From positions 26,563,843 through 26,627,842 of the forward strand of contig OZ026838.1 in NCBI GenBank assembly GCA_964023205.1: 64,000 nt of DNA. Reading direction: 5' to 3'. Positions within the stretch are counted from its first letter, which is position 1. Every line of letters begins with the position of its first letter. The position numbers and the translations under genes are program-made. Positions 60,791 through 64,000 of the stretch are shown in pieces. The DNA comes from Lutraria lutraria. Lineage: Eukaryota > Mollusca > Bivalvia > Venerida > Mactridae. The notes below the pieces were generated by a model. The model was given only the letters and a program-made list of their open reading frames with translations, was not told the origin of the DNA and did no database searches.

Positions 60791-62679
60791 TATTTCCATC
60801 ATGTTAGATTTATCAACAAGTCGGGTACTTTAAGTAATTCATGACTCTAAATGTGTACGGTCTTAATACTATGCAGATTAACTGATTTCCTGATTTCAGT
60901 CTAGAGTGATGTCCCTTTATTTGTATGATCTCAAAATTACGTTCCTTTCGTTGGTATGGTTGCTCAAGATTAAAATGTATTCCTCAGTGTGTATACCAAA
61001 TTATTCAATAAAAAACAGTGTGGAATTAAAACTTGATTCAGACTGCATTTTGTTCCAGTCAGTCTAATTGTATGAATTTACAGGTTCAATGTGTTGAAGA
61101 ATTAGGTACGAACTTTGTATCATTATGTCATTAACAACGCACCATAGAAATGTCTCAGTACCTTATATGGATACTAATGAGAATTGGATGAAAATTTTAC
61201 TGCTGATCAAGGCTTTTTTTAGCTGTGGCATCAGGTGACTTGTAGTTAGCAAAGTGTATGAAATTGGTAATCTGAGGTAAAACATAAGCATCAGAAGACC
61301 TAATAAACAACATGGTGATTCCATCTGTAAATTTAACAAATTAGATCTAAGCACGTAACAGTGAGCGCAAGTAATGGTAATTAGTTAGAGAACATAATTA
61401 TAATTATACTTGTAGCAAGGTATTTGAAAATTTTCAGAAACTTGAACTAGATTACATACAACGTAATTAGGTTTCTTAATTGTATCTATAAAAAGGGCAA
61501 GGGCATTTCGTGACATTATTTCTAAACTCGGAAATCCTGTTGTGCGGTATTGATTTTGAAATTGCTAACATTCTGTTGTAAGATTAATTGAAGGCGGTTT
61601 TCTTGTTAGAAATAAGATTATTCCGTACTTATAGTAGATTTGTGAGCATTTTCCACAGGGACATTTTTCTGGTTTGAATGTTAATAAAATGTATTTATGT
61701 ATTGCAAGCAATTTTCTAAAACCTATAAGAAAGTGATTGAAGACAATAATACAACTGAAATCTCTGTTTATTGGATGTTGTCTGCTGTAGTTCTGTGGTG
61801 TTCAACTGTCGCAATCAGTAAAACAATCAGAAAACTCATCTCGTAGAGTAAGCAGAAGATGCTTAATTTGAACAAAATTGTATAGAAACTGTAACTGTTT
61901 CAGAAGGGTGTAATTCATCAGTCTAAGAGACTGAATATAACGTCTACCAATTCCTGTAAACATTTCATGCCAATCTCTGGCTGAATAACATAGACAACTA
62001 CATCATTATCAGATTTTAATGCCTATATATCATAGGTGAAAACTTCTAGGATGTTTATGGTATTAGTCGGACCTTCGTGACACTAGTTTTGTGACTGTCT
62101 CGTCTTGTCGTCTGCTTTGTAGAAAATCCATTGTTCGGGTTTGTATCTGTTTCCCAAACTCTGTATATGATAACGCCAAAGTGATTGCAAGTTATTGTAT
62201 ACATCCTTTTAATCCTTTAGTTGGAAATCAAGGTTTGACAATATTTATTGATATCTAGGGTGTAATATAAGTGTAATACTGTGTAAACCTCTTACTTTAA
62301 TGAAGTGATATCATAATTAAGTGCAGTTCTCAGCATTCATGTGATATATTTCACACTGTATGGAAGGGAGAGTTCATTGTTGCTGAATGTAAATGTAGAA
62401 ATGATTGGTGTGACTCAAGTTACAAAAGTGTCTTAAACAAATATTTGTGTCAGAAGATCTTAAGTAAAAAGATGCTTAATTATCTGGCATTGGTTTAAGT
62501 TGAATTTCTTCCAGTTCTTAACAAATTTTCTTTTATTGCAATAATAAGATGAAAGTATCAACTTACATATCATATTATACCATATTTAGTATCGCATACA
62601 TAATTGATGCATCAAATTATTACTTGTTTATCATGTGACATTCATTAAAAGGCTAATTGGAGCAATGATCACAAGAGTT

Positions 62680-62835
62680 ATATCCCTTTGTGGGAGTTAC
62701 CTCTCTTTCTCTCTTTGCTTGAGTCATCTCTTTTAAGTCTCTCAAAAGTGAAGATATCTCTTTCCTGGAGTTAAGTCTTTAATGCGATAGTATCTTTCTT
62801 TGCTTTAGTTACATCCGTTTAATGGAGTTGGCTTT
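62680..62835 (+). repeat. Pyrimidine-rich degenerate repeat upstream of exon 3
   Basis: CTCTTT/TCTTTCT runs alternate with GGAGTTA or GAGTTA words (62693, 62767, 62825) at irregular spacing. It looks like a decayed tandem repeat. It sits within 250 bp of the exon 3 acceptor and could supply binding sites for pyrimidine-tract splicing factors, which is inference. Confidence 0.4.
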
Positions 62836-62914
62836 TTCTTGCTGTTTGCGGCATTAAATGGAGTAACTCCCTATTTTGATTATATTAATTACGTTTATAT
62901 TTCTCTTATTTCAG

Positions 62915-63071
62915 TGTTAGGCCAGTCTCCTGCACCAGGCTCACATCTTGCCTATTCCAGTAGTCAGCTACAATATGATTATTCGTATGGAACTTCATTC
63001 GGTGACTCCTACGGAGAAGATGACAGGAAGGACAGCTCATGGGTAGACAGACAAAACAGACAGAACACAAG
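62915..63071 (+). CDS. Exon 3, N-terminal linker of unknown secreted or membrane protein
   Basis: A 157-nt exon with acceptor TTCTCTTATTTCAG and donor AGGTATGT. It enters in phase 1 (the joined codon gives Val40) and leaves in phase 2. It encodes residues 41-91: LGQSPAPGSH, then a Tyr/Ser/Gly-rich stretch (residues 52-72, with Tyr at 53, 60, 62, 64 and 72), an acidic GEDD at 73-76, and a polar SSWVDRQNRQNT end. The probable signal cleavage is at the Gly42-Gln43 boundary. The segment is low-complexity and looks unstructured, giving no domain call. Downstream exons lie beyond the window. The family is unknown. Confidence 0.7.
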
Positions 63072-64000
63072 GTATGTTTTATCCTATTAATTTTCCAGGG
63101 TTGTGATTTTTCCGCGGATCTGCAGATTTCATCGGATTGAAATGGCCGTGTGACCGAAAGTACACATGTTAGACGTTCGTATATAATGGTGCCTCTTTGG
63201 CTTTGTCTTTGGCTCTTTCAAGATCATTACCTCCGGGCATTCGGTAATGGCAAGGAATGCAACATCTAGGTGGCCCCCAAAGCCCTCGTCTATAAATTTC
63301 AGCCCTATAGCTTCAACCTCAATCACATTCATGTTGATCAGAGCTGTCTCTACTATGGTGACTTGCATGTGTCTAACCGAATTTATAAATGATAGCTGGT
63401 GAATCTGTGATTTGACCGTAGTTTTAGTAAATGGGATTAAATTACCTTATTTAGTAACAGTCACAGAATTTAATGGCCTGATGTTGTTGAGGTGTTTGTG
63501 TTTAATTGTTCATTATGTTCTTGGCAACTATGGTGCATTAGTTACATAAGATATGCCTAGTTTGAAAGAACGTGAGTTATTTCCCCTGAAGTCTCGTCTG
63601 TTTCATAAACTATCAGTTATGACAACTTAACACCATTTTCAACATGTTTATTTGATCATTAGCTTGGTTCAAATGAGAAATTTCTCATTACTAGAACTTT
63701 TATTTGGGACTGTGTCGTACATTTCGTGTGACTTATATTTTCTGTCTACGTGTGTCGTTATTTGTTGGCTTGGTGTCAAAGCGTGGTTGTATGATGAAGT
63801 GCAAGTATGGAAAATTGTACTAGATTTATCATTTTACCATATAGAAAACAGTATGTTCCCTACATAAAGTTATATAATTTAATGTCCTGTCAGAGTATGG
63901 TGGGGCTCTTGGCATGGATGAGTAATACTTAACTTGTTTACTTATACCTATAATGTATTTTGTGGTAATATTCTCCTTAAACTTGGACAATCTATTCTAT
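63072..64000 (+). other. Start of intron 3
   Basis: Begins GTATGT. Contains the GC-richer block 63129-63368 described next. The rest is AT-rich with no feature seen. Confidence 0.55.
63129..63368 (-). other. GC-richer minus-strand open frame, possible repeat relic
   Basis: A 79-codon frame opposite to the gene, starting MQVTIVETALINMN and including an EVEAIGLKFIDEGFGGHLDV segment. G+C is clearly above the flanking intron, and the amino-acid pattern alternates hydrophobic and charged residues as in real proteins. I recall similar sequence as a dispersed repeat in bivalve genomes but cannot confirm it. Options are a fragment of a mobile element, a processed pseudogene piece, or a small antisense exon. 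Confidence 0.25.

Larger units (their letters stand above)
28201..62914 (+). other. Intron 2 (34.7 kb)
   Basis: Starts GTAAGT and ends TTCTCTTATTTCAG. It holds most of the transposon relics of the window. Between them, stretches such as 28360-29690, 32360-34400, 39570-43900, 44400-46860, 48670-50340, 54680-58200 and 61000-62680 show AT-rich unique sequence in which I can support no feature. Confidence 0.65.

Overview
The window looks like intron-rich, AT-rich animal nuclear DNA, about two thirds A+T by eye. It has no compact coding regions, very long introns with canonical GT/AG borders, and a dense load of short non-autonomous transposons and tRNA-derived SINEs. The style of the repeats (SINEs ending in a conserved 3' block, many CAGT-ended miniature elements with TA duplications) is what I would expect of a bivalve mollusc. 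That assignment is inference from repeat style, since no diagnostic gene is present.

Only one gene is supported: the 5' end of a plus-strand gene made of three coding exons. They are 4945-5168 (5' UTR, then CDS from 5135), 28117-28200 and 62915-63071. They join in frame through introns of 22,948 and 34,714 bp and give the first 91 residues of a protein whose remainder lies beyond the right edge. An in-frame stop upstream (5063-5065), a hydrophobic signal-like segment in exon 2, compatible splice phases (1, 1, 2) and good acceptor/donor sites at every border support the model. The predicted N-terminus is a secretory signal followed by a Tyr/Ser/Gly-rich, then acidic, then polar linker. I do not recognise the family. 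A secreted or single-pass membrane protein is the reasonable inference.

Layout: 1-318 is the end of a perfect 49-bp satellite array. 319-4944 is upstream DNA or an upstream intron with one miniature transposon (2586-3008) and a GC-richer patch (3990-4450) that could hold a promoter. Intron 1 carries a 42-bp/19-bp minisatellite (about 12.3-12.69 kb), miniature elements, SINEs, a (CAGT)n microsatellite and a 1.2-kb motif-dense stretch (26.2-27.4 kb) that resembles a regulatory element. Intron 2 holds most of the transposon relics, including a cluster of three abutting miniature elements at 52.86-53.55 kb, two SINE families, a TAA-flanked PIF/Harbinger-like element (58923-59382) and an odd GC-richer inverted-repeat block (58.2-58.7 kb). 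Intron 3 begins at 63072 and contains a GC-richer minus-strand reading frame that may be a repeat relic.

At least six dispersed repeat families can be defined within this one window by comparing copies with each other. I see no bacterial, viral, CRISPR or defence-type system, no rRNA and no intact tRNA gene. Nearly all open reading frames of 60-120 codons here are chance frames in AT-rich intron DNA.
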